The notes under the pieces: model-generated | What the model was told of the DNA's origin: nothing | What the model saw: only the letters and a program-made list of their open reading frames with translations | Databases searched by the model: none | Translations under genes and position numbers: made by a program | Shown here: piece by piece, positions 30,712-40,941 of the stretch | Layout: every line of letters begins with the position of its first letter | Numbering within the stretch: position 1 is the first letter of the stretch | Assembly: GCA_950059285.1 (NCBI GenBank) | Contig: CATLTV010000018.1 | Span: 1 to 44,340 of the forward strand | DNA: 44,340 bases | Reading direction: 5' to 3' | DNA from: an uncultured Pseudomonadota bacterium | GTDB lineage: Bacteria; Myxococcota_A; Bradymonadia; Bradymonadales; Bradymonadaceae

Positions 30712-32880
30712 ATGTCAGATTCATTTGATGAACAGCCAGTATTTAAAGCGCGAGACAGGACGTCACTGCGGACCAAGCGTGGTCAACGTGCGGTTGCTCA
30801 TGATTATGAGTATTTACCGAGCATTGGTGATGTAATCAAGGACCGTTATATGATCGAGGAGGTCATAGGTAAGGGGCAATTTGGGTGGGTGTTTTTGGTA
30901 CGCCACGTGTGGTTGGGGCAGTTATTCGCGATGAAGGTGATGCACCCACGCGTGGCAGGAGATGCGCAGTGGGTGGACAGGTTTCGCGAGGAGGCCCGAC
31001 AGACGAGTGCGTTGGGTCATGATCATATTGTGTTTGTGACGGACTTTGATTGTGCACCAAACGTGGGGTATTTCTTTGTGATGGAGTATCTTGATGGGGT
31101 GACATTATCATCGCTTATCAAGCATCGATCACAGCTTATGGACCCCGAGCGTGCGATCAAGATCGTGTTGCAAGCGTGTGATGCGCTAAGCGCGATGCAT
31201 GAGGTGGGGGTGGTTCACCGTGACCTGAAGCCAAGCAATATCATGGTGTGTCAGAAGGATGGGGAGGATTTCATCAAGCTGCTTGATTTTGGTATTTCAA
31301 GCACCGTGTTTGAAGTGAGTGAGACAAGGAAGCTTTATGGTACGCCAGCATACATGGGACCTGAGCAGACGCGCCGTATGACCGAGGATGGTCGTTCAGA
31401 TCAGTTTGCGTTGGCGACAATTTTGTATCAGATGTTTGTGGGCGAGCGCCCATGGAAGATCAAGAAGTGGTCGGATGCATCGTACAAAGCGAGGGAGGGA
31501 GTGCAGTTTCAGCCTGTGAGTGAGCGTCGAAATCATCCGATGTTAACGCGTGAACTGGATGCGGTGTTGTCGCGAGCGTTGGAGCTTGACCCCGAGGATC
31601 GTTGGGAGGACATGAAGGAGTTTGCCTATGCTCTGTCGATGGCGACAGGGGTGTCATCCGAGGCGTGGTGTCTGGGGAGTTCAGGAGGTGTGGGTGCATC
31701 TGAGAATGATGATGAGGAGCAAGGGCTTGGTGATGTGCCTTCATTTGTGACGCTTCTGGAGCAGGATTCCTGTGCGCATGACAGTGATGGTTTGAGTTCA
31801 ATGCAGGAGGGGCGTCTGGATTACAGGGAGCGTCTTACCAGCTCATTGCAGGGGAGGGCGCTTGTCTCGATGACGTTCAGGACCAACGAGCGATTCTTAA
31901 GGGAGTGGTCCAGGGCTGATGGTTTGAAGTTGGGGCGTGTGGATCTGCGTACACCAAGGCTGTATGGCATGGGCGAAGCGATTGATGTGCGTGTGGTTGT
32001 GGAGGAGGAAGGGTTGGTGATGGTGCTCAAGGGAGAGGTCTTGAGCGTGTATGAATGCGAGCCCGAGAAGAGGAGCGCAAGTGAAGAGTATGAGCAGGAG
32101 CCGATCACACGGCTTGTGCGTCATGGTGCTGTGGTGAGGTTTCTTCCTGAGAGCCAGGATCGGTTAAAGTCGTTGGCCAACGCATTGATTCGAGAGTTGA
32201 GCGGAGAGCTGTTGGAGCAGAGCATTGTGAAGCTCAAACGTGCGATGGAGCCGTCGGACTGGTTATCAACAGGAGAGGCATTTTTGATCTCGAGGTTGTC
32301 CGAGCCCATGAACGTGCGTGATCTGAGGCGGTTATTTTCGGGGTTATCCTTTGAGCTCGACGAGGTGTTGTTGGGGCTTGTGCACAGAGGTTTTGTGCAG
32401 GTCAACCATGACATGTTGAGTGATATTTATACATCGGAAGCGAGCATGTCACAGGAGTTTTTGTCGATGGAGATCGAGGAGCACGAGCTGTCCTCCATGA
32501 GTGGTGTGGAGGAGTCTTTGCGCGTGTCTGGGTTGACAGTGACGGGAGAGTCGAACGCGTTAAGAACCTCGGGTGGTTATTACATGTATAACCAGGAGCA
32601 AGTTGAGCATGTGCTTGAGTTGGTTGCGTTTTTTAAGAGGACGCACAATGATGAGGCAGCCATTGAGACCTTACAGCGCGCGATCGAGGGGTCTCCTGCG
32701 GAGGGAGAGTTTTACCATCAATTGGCGTTGTTGTATGCGAGGGGAGATTATGCGCCAAGACGTGCAATGAGGGCGATTGATACTGCGCTTGAGCTTGCAC
32801 CAAAGAACGAGGGGTATGCTCACTCTCGAGAGTATATTCGTACGCTGTACAGGAGGTACAAGAAGGTCGCCAACGGTTAG
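30712..32880 (+). CDS. Ser/Thr protein kinase with a PilZ-like region and C-terminal TPR-like helices
   Basis: 722 aa. The kinase domain (about 43-310) is complete: glycine loop GKGQFGWVF, LFAMKVMHP lysine, HRDLKPSN, LLDFGISS and YGTPAYMGPEQ. A linker (about 315-375) is followed by a region at about 378-450 (MTFRTNERFLREW; VDLRTPRLYGMGEAIDVRVVV) that looks like a degenerate PilZ domain, though the RxxxR c-di-GMP motif is not clear. A further domain (about 455-600) holds two helical stretches that may be a winged-helix or DUF4388-like unit. The C-terminus (about 630-715) looks like TPR (HNDEAAIETLQRAIEGSPAEG). No membrane span is seen, so it is cytosolic. The ATG has a weak AGG. Confidence 0.94.
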   Translation: MSDSFDEQPVFKARDRTSLRTKRGQRAVAHDYEYLPSIGDVIKDRYMIEEVIGKGQFGWVFLVRHVWLGQLFAMKVMHPRVAGDAQWVDRFREEARQTSALGHDHIVFVTDFDCAPNVGYFFVMEYLDGVTLSSLIKHRSQLMDPERAIKIVLQACDALSAMHEVGVVHRDLKPSNIMVCQKDGEDFIKLLDFGISSTVFEVSETRKLYGTPAYMGPEQTRRMTEDGRSDQFALATILYQMFVGERPWKIKKWSDASYKAREGVQFQPVSERRNHPMLTRELDAVLSRALELDPEDRWEDMKEFAYALSMATGVSSEAWCLGSSGGVGASENDDEEQGLGDVPSFVTLLEQDSCAHDSDGLSSMQEGRLDYRERLTSSLQGRALVSMTFRTNERFLREWSRADGLKLGRVDLRTPRLYGMGEAIDVRVVVEEEGLVMVLKGEVLSVYECEPEKRSASEEYEQEPITRLVRHGAVVRFLPESQDRLKSLANALIRELSGELLEQSIVKLKRAMEPSDWLSTGEAFLISRLSEPMNVRDLRRLFSGLSFELDEVLLGLVHRGFVQVNHDMLSDIYTSEASMSQEFLSMEIEEHELSSMSGVEESLRVSGLTVTGESNALRTSGGYYMYNQEQVEHVLELVAFFKRTHNDEAAIETLQRAIEGSPAEGEFYHQLALLYARGDYAPRRAMRAIDTALELAPKNEGYAHSREYIRTLYRRYKKVANG

Positions 32881-33213
32881 GGGGATCTTTGGCCAATTAT
32901 TTGGACGCAAACAGATTGGGGGACGCACAGCAGCAAACGCCATAACTTCCTTGCACAAAGTGGGGTGTAACAAGTAAGGTGCGGCTCGCTGATTATACAA
33001 CCTTCTCAGAACTGTGAAGGTTTTGTGCGTTGTATAATTGCCAAAGAGGCCAAAGAGGCGAAGCGATGTGCGATATGACTGGTGTGTGCGGCGTGGTTTT
33101 ATACGTTTTAAGCCTGGCACCCTTGCACAAGCTTCGAAGTAAAGACGACGCAATGGTTTTGCTGCAAAAGTATGAGCGCAGTAAGGCCGCCGTAGATATG
33201 ATTGGAAGAAGAG
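32881..33213. other. Intergenic region with a compound stem-loop
   Basis: 333 nt upstream of the PEGA-like gene. ATTATACAAC (32992-33001) pairs with GTTGTATAAT (33029-33038). AACCTTC (32999-33005) could pair with GAAGGTT (33016-33022) as an alternative or nested stem. No U-run follows. The open frame from 33030 is not convincing. No promoter is clear. Confidence 0.4.
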
Positions 33214-34737
33214 ATGTCAGATAAAAAGAAGAAGAGCGCAGAAGAGATCGTGGACAGTATGGCAGAAGAGATGGGCGTCAAGGGCGAGAAGGCTCCCGAG
33301 GATCTGGCCAACGATCTTGGTGGCATTTTTGGCGTGAGTTCAAAGAAGAAGAAAAAGAAGAAGGTTGAGCCCAAGCCCGAGCCCGAGGTTGAAGAGTCTG
33401 AAGTTGAAGAGGACTCCGAGGTTGAGGAAGACGAGGTTGCCGAGGAAGAGTCTGAGGTTGAAGAAGACTCTGAAGTTGAGGAAGAGCCTGAAGAGAAGCC
33501 CAAGAAGAAAGCGGCCAAGAAGAAGAGCACATCAACCAAGAAGGCATCAAGCACCACTGAAAAGAGTGAGACTGTGGGCAAGAAGAAGAAAGCCGCAGCA
33601 GTGGAAGGTGTGTTTGCGACAGGCAAGTCAAGCTCCAGCGATTATGTGGATGACAGCGCCTCAAGTTACCTGGACGAGGATGACCTTGGCGACCTGAACC
33701 CCAAGGGTGGAGCAAACACAGCGTTGATCGGTGTGATCGTGGCGTTGGTCGTCGCGCTTGTCGGCGTGGTGTTGTTTGTGACTCCGATGGGCAGTGATTT
33801 GATGTTGGTGTTCAAGGGTGAGTACCGCGCGCAGAAGGATGCCCAGATTGCCAAGATCGAGGAGGACTTCAAGAAGGCTCAGGAAGAGGCCAAGCCACAG
33901 TTTGGTAACCTGACCATCACAGGTAGTCCATTGTATGCGACGATCAAGCTCAATGGAGAGGTGCAGTATGGTCAGACTTCAAGCGGCGTGTTCCGTGAAT
34001 TGTTGTTGAAGCCAGGAATCTCAAACTTCAGCAACTTGCCAGCCAAGGAGAAGCAGATCATCGAGGTGACAGCGCCTGGATTTGAGCCTGCGACCTTTGA
34101 ATTGACCGAGGGCAAGTGGCAGGGAGGCAAAGGGCCAAAGAGCTTTAACTATGTGGCGACATTGTTGCCATCTAGCGAGTGGTCCAAGCTTGAGTTTGAC
34201 GCACGCATGGGTTCTGACACCGAGAATGAGTTCTATGGTGCTGTGACCTTGAACAGTGTGCCCGAGGGCGCGTCCGTGATGTTTAACAACAAGCCGTTGT
34301 TGGACAAGGATGGCAACGCATTGAAGACACCTGCGACGTTCACAAGTGCGTACGTCAAGGATGACAAGGGCAAGCTTGAAGAGGTTCCTGTGCGCGTGGA
34401 CACCACCATTGATGTGGGCCACAAGATCGAGCTTTCCTTTGAAGGCCAGGCAGATATGCCAAAGTACGGCACCCAGCTTGAGCGTCAGATGTGGACCTGT
34501 AACAAGAAGGATGAGGGCGCGATCAAGAAGTTGCCCAAGGATCACACGATTCAGCACGAGTGTGACTACACCTACACCAAGACGGTGGACTTCAATGGTT
34601 TGAAGGCCTACATCAAGCGCAGGGAAGACGAGAAGAAGCGCGTTGAGGAGTTCAATGCGAAGGTCAAGGAAGCGCAGGAGAAAATGGCCAAGGGAGAGCT
34701 TACACCTGAGGACATCAAGGCGATTCAGGGGAACTAG
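33214..34737 (+). CDS. Membrane protein with PEGA-like periplasmic domains
   Basis: 507 aa from ATG 33214, with GAAGAAGAG just before. The N-terminal 150 residues are charged and low in complexity (repeated SEVEEDSEVEE, then Lys-rich KKKAAKKKS). One membrane span (about 174-190, IGVIVALVVALVGVVLFV) leads to two PEGA-like domains outside (LTITGSPLYATIKLNGEVQYG; VTLNSVPEGASVMFNNKPL, quoted in parts). A basic coiled tail follows (RREDEKKRVEEFNAKVKEA). The layout resembles the PEGA kinase without its kinase part, so it could be a partner or substrate of that kinase (inference). A normal intrinsic terminator stands downstream. Confidence 0.85.
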   Translation: MSDKKKKSAEEIVDSMAEEMGVKGEKAPEDLANDLGGIFGVSSKKKKKKKVEPKPEPEVEESEVEEDSEVEEDEVAEEESEVEEDSEVEEEPEEKPKKKAAKKKSTSTKKASSTTEKSETVGKKKKAAAVEGVFATGKSSSSDYVDDSASSYLDEDDLGDLNPKGGANTALIGVIVALVVALVGVVLFVTPMGSDLMLVFKGEYRAQKDAQIAKIEEDFKKAQEEAKPQFGNLTITGSPLYATIKLNGEVQYGQTSSGVFRELLLKPGISNFSNLPAKEKQIIEVTAPGFEPATFELTEGKWQGGKGPKSFNYVATLLPSSEWSKLEFDARMGSDTENEFYGAVTLNSVPEGASVMFNNKPLLDKDGNALKTPATFTSAYVKDDKGKLEEVPVRVDTTIDVGHKIELSFEGQADMPKYGTQLERQMWTCNKKDEGAIKKLPKDHTIQHECDYTYTKTVDFNGLKAYIKRREDEKKRVEEFNAKVKEAQEKMAKGELTPEDIKAIQGN

Positions 34738-34769
34738 TAGGTTCTACAAAGACACGTAAGATAAGGCGC

Positions 34770-34821
34770 GCGGCGCATGTTGTTCAGGCAAAGATGGCTG
34801 GGTAATATGCGCCGCTTTTTT
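34770..34821 (+). terminator. Intrinsic terminator after the PEGA-like gene
   Basis: GCGGCGCAT (34770-34778) pairs with ATGCGCCGC (34807-34815), and TTTTTT follows (34816-34821). The 28-nt loop is longer than usual. It ends 26 nt before the start of the FAH gene, so that gene needs its own promoter or read-through. Confidence 0.7.
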
Positions 34822-34846
34822 GTGGTATAGCATGAGGGAGAGCACA

Positions 34847-35665
34847 ATGAAGTTATGGCAATTTGTGAGCGAGAAGGATGGTTGTTTAAGGTGGGCACTG
34901 CAACGCGAGGAGGGAGGTGACTTTGAGGTCATCAGGAGGAGGAGCAGCAGGAACTTTGAGAAGTTCTGTAAGGGGTTGCTCAAGGGTGAGAAGGGCGTTG
35001 ACAAGTTGGTGTTAAAGAAGGGTGTTCGTGAGTTGCCAGGGACAGTTGTTGTGCCGACGCAGGCGAGCAAGATCGTGTGTGTAGGGTTGAACTATCACCA
35101 GCACGCCGAGGAGATGGGGAAGGCAGTGCCCGAGGAGCCGTTGTTGTTTATGAAGCCTGTGACCGCGTTGTTGGTATCGGGTGGGGAGATTGTATTGCCG
35201 AAAGCCTCAAAGGAGGTGCATTACGAGGGTGAGTTGGCGGTGGTGATCGGGACGGTGTTGAAAGGTGCGAGTGAGGAGGAGGCGCTGGCGGGGATTCTTG
35301 GTTACAGCTGTGCCAACGATGTGACCGCGAGGGATATTCAGAAGAGGGAGATGAGGTATACGAGGGGGAAGGGTTACGACACGTTTTGTCCGATGGGGCC
35401 TGCGTTGACCTTGGCGAGCACATGGGAGGTCGAAGATCAGCGGTTGGTGACGCGCGTAAATGGGGAGCAGAGGCAATCCAGCGGGTTAGGAGACATGATT
35501 CACAGCGTGGGTAAATTGGTGAGCTTTATCAGCGAAATTATGACGTTGTTGCCTGGCGACGTGATATTGACGGGGACCCCTTCAGGGGTGGGTAAATTGG
35601 AACATGGTGATCGCGTGGAGGTGGAGATCGAGGGGTTAGGTAAGCTGGAGAATACGGTGTCCTAG
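34847..35665 (+). CDS. Fumarylacetoacetate hydrolase (FAH) family protein
   Basis: 272 aa from ATG 34847, which has GGAG 6 nt upstream. FAH-fold motifs are present: VGLNYHQHAEEMG, PLLFMKPVTALL, VHYEGELAVVIG (metal-binding Glu pair), YSCANDVTARDIQ, TFCPMGPAL and VILTGTPSGVG. Members act on fumarylpyruvate, acylpyruvates, oxaloacetate or homoprotocatechuate products, so the exact substrate stays open. The first 60 residues form a small N-terminal domain as in many two-domain members. The gene lies between a terminator and the AGAGCGTAAT element, whose left arm includes its TAG stop. Confidence 0.93.
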   Translation: MKLWQFVSEKDGCLRWALQREEGGDFEVIRRRSSRNFEKFCKGLLKGEKGVDKLVLKKGVRELPGTVVVPTQASKIVCVGLNYHQHAEEMGKAVPEEPLLFMKPVTALLVSGGEIVLPKASKEVHYEGELAVVIGTVLKGASEEEALAGILGYSCANDVTARDIQKREMRYTRGKGYDTFCPMGPALTLASTWEVEDQRLVTRVNGEQRQSSGLGDMIHSVGKLVSFISEIMTLLPGDVILTGTPSGVGKLEHGDRVEVEIEGLGKLENTVS

Positions 35666-35715
35666 AGCGTAATAACTTCGCTCTTCTTCGATTAGCTCCT
35701 TCTCCATTACGCTCT
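35664..35715. repeat. AGAGCGTAAT element, compact copy
   Basis: AGAGCGTAAT (35664-35673) and ATTACGCTCT (35706-35715) are perfect inverted arms; CT...AG extends them to 12 nt (35662-35717). The 32-nt middle is pyrimidine-rich. Most of the right half matches 10373-10413. The stop codon of the FAH gene overlaps the left arm. No T-run suggests a terminator; it looks like a small interspersed repeat. Confidence 0.6.
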
Positions 35716-35825
35716 AGTTTTGATCGTGTTGCGATGATTGGTGTAGTTTAAAGGTGGGGTTGAGGGGTGTATACTGGAGGTGATGAAAGGGGTGTAAGAA
35801 ACCACCAGAAACCTTCAGGATGGGC

Positions 35826-35854
35826 GTGACTTGTGCGCCCAAATACACTATAAT
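35826..35854 (+). promoter_or_regulatory. Probable gyrB promoter (GTGACT-17-TATAAT)
   Basis: A perfect TATAAT at 35849-35854 has GTGACT, 4 of 6 matches to TTGACA, exactly 17 nt upstream. Transcription would start near 35861, inside the CG-rich alternating tract. The GC-rich sequence between -10 and the start site is the kind of discriminator that makes promoters sensitive to supercoiling. Confidence 0.6.
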
Positions 35855-35876
35855 CACGCGCGCGCGTACGCACGCG
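35855..35876. promoter_or_regulatory. Z-DNA-prone alternating pyrimidine-purine tract
   Basis: 22 nt (CA CG CG CG CG CG TA CG CA CG CG) alternate without a break between pyrimidine and purine. Such CG/CA/TA alternation can flip to Z-DNA under negative supercoiling. It begins one nt after the -10 box of the probable gyrB promoter. Confidence 0.6.
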
Positions 35877-35984
35877 ACAGCGCCCCTTCTTGGCAAGGAG
35901 GCGCCATGGGGTTCACAAGGTGGTGAACAGCCTCATGAGGACAACGACAAGTTTGATCAGAACCAAACAAAGAAGAAAGATATT

Positions 35985-38444
<2,460 letters not shown>

Positions 38445-38449
38445 GCTCC

Positions 38450-38513
38450 ATCAACACACCCAAGAGGAGCACGCAAAATGACAATTTTGCGTGCTCCTCT
38501 TGGGTGTGTTGAT
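38450..38513. terminator. Long perfect hairpin IR8a after gyrB
   Basis: Two 30-nt arms (38450-38479, 38484-38513) pair perfectly around GACA. The core CCCAAGAGGAGC is a looser form of the family core. TTGTTTTT follows the right arm. It begins 5 nt after the gyrB stop. Confidence 0.87.
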
Positions 38514-38539
38514 TTGTTTTTAAAATCAATTATTTATCA

Positions 38540-38599
38540 CACCAACCCGCGCGTGATAATGAGCCTGCAAACAGGCTCATTATCACGCGCGGGTTGGTG
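38540..38599. terminator. Long perfect hairpin IR8b just upstream of a start codon
   Basis: Two 28-nt arms (38540-38567, 38572-38599) pair perfectly around CAAA. A run of seven T follows (38603-38609), the form of a strong intrinsic terminator on the plus strand. Yet the next gene starts only 26 nt after it on the same strand. It is separated from IR8a by 26 nt of AT-rich sequence. Confidence 0.87.
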
Positions 38600-38624
38600 G
38601 TGTTTTTTTGAGGGAAACTTCGTC

Positions 38625-39269
38625 ATGGGAGAATCCAAAAACCAAGACATGTCACCTGCGGACCTCTCCAAGGATGAGAGGATCGCGCTGCTGAAATCCC
38701 AGCCCGATGCCAAGGTATTGCTGCTCCATGAGGGCGATGTACGCCGCGCGCTGGTGGACTTCGATGGCAAGGCGTATCACTACGTGCGAAACGTTGCTGG
38801 CGAGCGTATTCTGCTTGTATTTGCAGGTATTTTGCTTGCCGCAGCCGCAGGCATTGTCTTCTTTACTGGCGCTGTCATTCTCCCCTGGAGAATCGCCGTG
38901 GTGTTGTGCGCTGTGGCGTGTCTGTCTCTTGGCTGGTTTGTGGTCAAATGGCATAAACAGGCAGGTTCAAGCTTTGTGGCGCTTGATGAAGAACACCTGT
39001 TTATCGGCGATCGCAAGCGCGCCTGGCGAGTTGCCTGGGAGCTGCTCGACGTCAAGAGCATGGGGTTTGAACAGTTCTCAACGCAGTCTGGTCAGGGGGT
39101 GTTAAACCTCAACGTAGGCGGGCAAAGTATTGAGTTGATTCTGTATCATCCACTCATGCATCTTGAAGATTTACAAGGCTTTATGGTCGATGTCTTGACG
39201 ATGCTCAAGCAAGATGAAGCGCTCGCAGCGCTGACAGAAGGTCAGGAAGAAGAGCCTCAGGAATCCTGA
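38625..39269 (+). CDS. Two-TM membrane protein of unknown function
   Basis: 214 aa from ATG 38625, with GAGGGA about 9 nt upstream. The frame extends back through IR8a/IR8b, but that part has no signal and is rejected. Two membrane spans lie at about 62-80 and 83-103 (ILLVFAGILLAAAAGIVFF; AVVLCAVACLSLGWFVV). They are followed by a domain with beta-strand character (FVALDEEHLFIGDRKRAWRV; IELILYHPLMHLEDLQGF) reminiscent of a PH-like membrane-attached domain. The family is not recognised. Its 3' end overlaps the 3' end of the convergent DUF4132-like gene by 13 nt. Confidence 0.78.
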   Translation: MGESKNQDMSPADLSKDERIALLKSQPDAKVLLLHEGDVRRALVDFDGKAYHYVRNVAGERILLVFAGILLAAAAGIVFFTGAVILPWRIAVVLCAVACLSLGWFVVKWHKQAGSSFVALDEEHLFIGDRKRAWRVAWELLDVKSMGFEQFSTQSGQGVLNLNVGGQSIELILYHPLMHLEDLQGFMVDVLTMLKQDEALAALTEGQEEEPQES

Positions 39270-40771
39270 CGCGTGAGCGTGGCATGTAAGCGTTGAATCA
39301 TGAGGTAGGTCTCGCTGTAGAGCAGTGGCTCCAGTGAGGATGGTTTTAATGACATGCCATTGAGCGCTTCAAATGCGACCCGTTTGATGCCCAGATCATA
39401 GGTGGCGTATAGCGCCTCCTGAAATGCGATCTCACCATGGTAAAGCCAGATCCTCAGGTTACGCCCTGGCAACAGGTGGTACGAGCGAGAGAACCTACCA
39501 TAAGAGACCTCGCCGTGCCGCCAACCTTGCTCCCTGAGCGTCTCCAGCAGGTTGAGTTTGAGGTCATATCTTTGACGGAAGTAGAGCGCATCAAGGGGGT
39601 GCTGTTCGGGTGTGAACGTCTCTCGTGTAAGCTGTTCAAATAACGGCATGATCTCGTTATCTGCAAAGGACTCTCCCCATTGTTGATGCTCTTTTGTGGT
39701 GAGCTCCATGGGGTGAATCAGGTAGAGCTTTTCATCTGGTGTGAGGGGGACTTCATCCTCCTCACTGTCAAAACAAGAACCTTCAATAAAGCGTAACGTG
39801 TGGCCCGATTCGGTGCGCCAGATGATCGTCTCAAGCAAGTTGCTCATCAAGGCATTGGAGAGGAATCGCTCCTGAATATACTCGTGTTCAAAAGGGCGAT
39901 TGGAGAGCATGGCAAACTCAAAGACCCGCTGCCATTTCTTCAAAAATGGCGCGAGCTTATCCTGGAGGGTTTCAAAGGTTTCGAGGGATTCTCGCCAGGA
40001 TGTGGGATCATGAATCAGAGATTCTTCGGGGAATGTAGTGAAGAGCTTGCGTGTGTGTTTATTGCGTAGTGCAAGGTCGTGACTGCCAGGTTGAAACGTG
40101 ATGACATGGTCATCGGGTTCACTGAGTGATAGCGATGTTTTTTCAGGGATGAAATCAATCACGTCGATTGATTCTTCCTGATGTTTTTCGCGGATATGCA
40201 GGTCAATGGTGTGAAGATAGTCTTCAGGTGAAAGTCCACTGATTGCAATGAGATGCTGATGCCATACGTTGGCCTCGTTGTAGAGCGTGCTCTGGTAGGG
40301 ACCAAAGGTTGCGATATCATAGAGCCAGCTTTTGGTTGTGGGGTGGTCCAAGCGAGCGAGCGTTTCAACGTACCAGATGGCGCGCTTGTGATTGCCCTGG
40401 CTTGCGAGCTCGACGAGTGAAGGTGCAATCTCGATGAGGCGCTGGGCGGCTTGCATGGCAGCGAGTTGAAAGATTGCCCATTTGTGTGTGGGCTTTGCGC
40501 CATGTGTGAGCCATGCGGCCTCAATATCGGTGGAGAGTGCAGTGCGTTCCTTTTCTGAAAGGAGCGCAAGAATCTGCCAGTGTTCGGGCACAAAGTGTTC
40601 AGGGCCTTCTGTTGTGAGCAGCATCAGAATTTGTTTGTGCTCTTTTTCAGTGAGAGCTTCTTGTGTTTGCCACAGGAGCGTATGCGCACCAAATGTGGAT
40701 GTAAGCCATGTAGGGACGCGTTTGGCTTTGACATTGTGTTCAAGGAAAAGTTTTGCTTCTGCAACGTTCAT
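39257..40771 (-). CDS. DUF4132-like protein
   Basis: 504 aa, cytosolic in character. The part around residues 300-420 (LLETIIWRTESGHTLRFIEG; LTPDEKLYLIHPMELTTKEH; NEIMPLFEQLTRETF) resembles the DUF4132 domain found at the C-terminus of MolR/WGR-domain proteins. The preceding part (about 90-190) consists of helical repeats such as AAQRLIEIAPSLVELASQGN and AIWYVETLARLDHPTTKSWL, which could be ARM/HEAT-like. There is no WGR domain here. The function of the family is unknown to me. It ends with a 13-nt antisense overlap with the membrane protein gene, and no long hairpin lies at this convergent junction. Confidence 0.75.
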   Translation of the reverse strand: MNVAEAKLFLEHNVKAKRVPTWLTSTFGAHTLLWQTQEALTEKEHKQILMLLTTEGPEHFVPEHWQILALLSEKERTALSTDIEAAWLTHGAKPTHKWAIFQLAAMQAAQRLIEIAPSLVELASQGNHKRAIWYVETLARLDHPTTKSWLYDIATFGPYQSTLYNEANVWHQHLIAISGLSPEDYLHTIDLHIREKHQEESIDVIDFIPEKTSLSLSEPDDHVITFQPGSHDLALRNKHTRKLFTTFPEESLIHDPTSWRESLETFETLQDKLAPFLKKWQRVFEFAMLSNRPFEHEYIQERFLSNALMSNLLETIIWRTESGHTLRFIEGSCFDSEEDEVPLTPDEKLYLIHPMELTTKEHQQWGESFADNEIMPLFEQLTRETFTPEQHPLDALYFRQRYDLKLNLLETLREQGWRHGEVSYGRFSRSYHLLPGRNLRIWLYHGEIAFQEALYATYDLGIKRVAFEALNGMSLKPSSLEPLLYSETYLMIQRLHATLTRQDS

Positions 40772-40941
40772 GGGGTTGTGCTCATCAAGAAAACAGGTGG
40801 CAATGACGGAGTGTGATTGTGGCGGAGAGAAAGATTGAGAGCAAGTGGTGAGTGCTGTGCGTGACGATGTGATGGGGAGTGTGTTAGACCGTTAGACAGG
40901 TCGTCGTTTTGGCAGGTTATAGATTGATAGGTGAGGATTGT

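Larger units (their letters stand above)
35716..35984. other. Control region and leader of gyrB
   Basis: Beyond the repeat element this stretch holds a probable promoter (35826-35854), a 22-nt alternating pyrimidine-purine tract (35855-35876), then two leader hairpins: GCGCC-CCTT with AAGG-A-GGCGC (35880-35904), and GTTCAC with GTGAAC (35911-35928). An in-frame extension of gyrB to 35820 exists but is not supported. Confidence 0.55.

Noticed and set aside
33030-33224. Short open frame upstream of the PEGA-like gene
   Set aside because: It overlaps the stem-loop and the true start at 33214, with no ribosome binding site or domain.
35820-35984. Longer N-terminus for GyrB
   Set aside because: It would cover the TATAAT box, the alternating CG tract and leader hairpins, and adds 55 residues not typical of GyrB.
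38478-38624. Longer N-terminus for the membrane protein at 38625
   Set aside because: It would translate both long hairpins; ATG 38625 has a fair ribosome binding site and begins a plausible protein.
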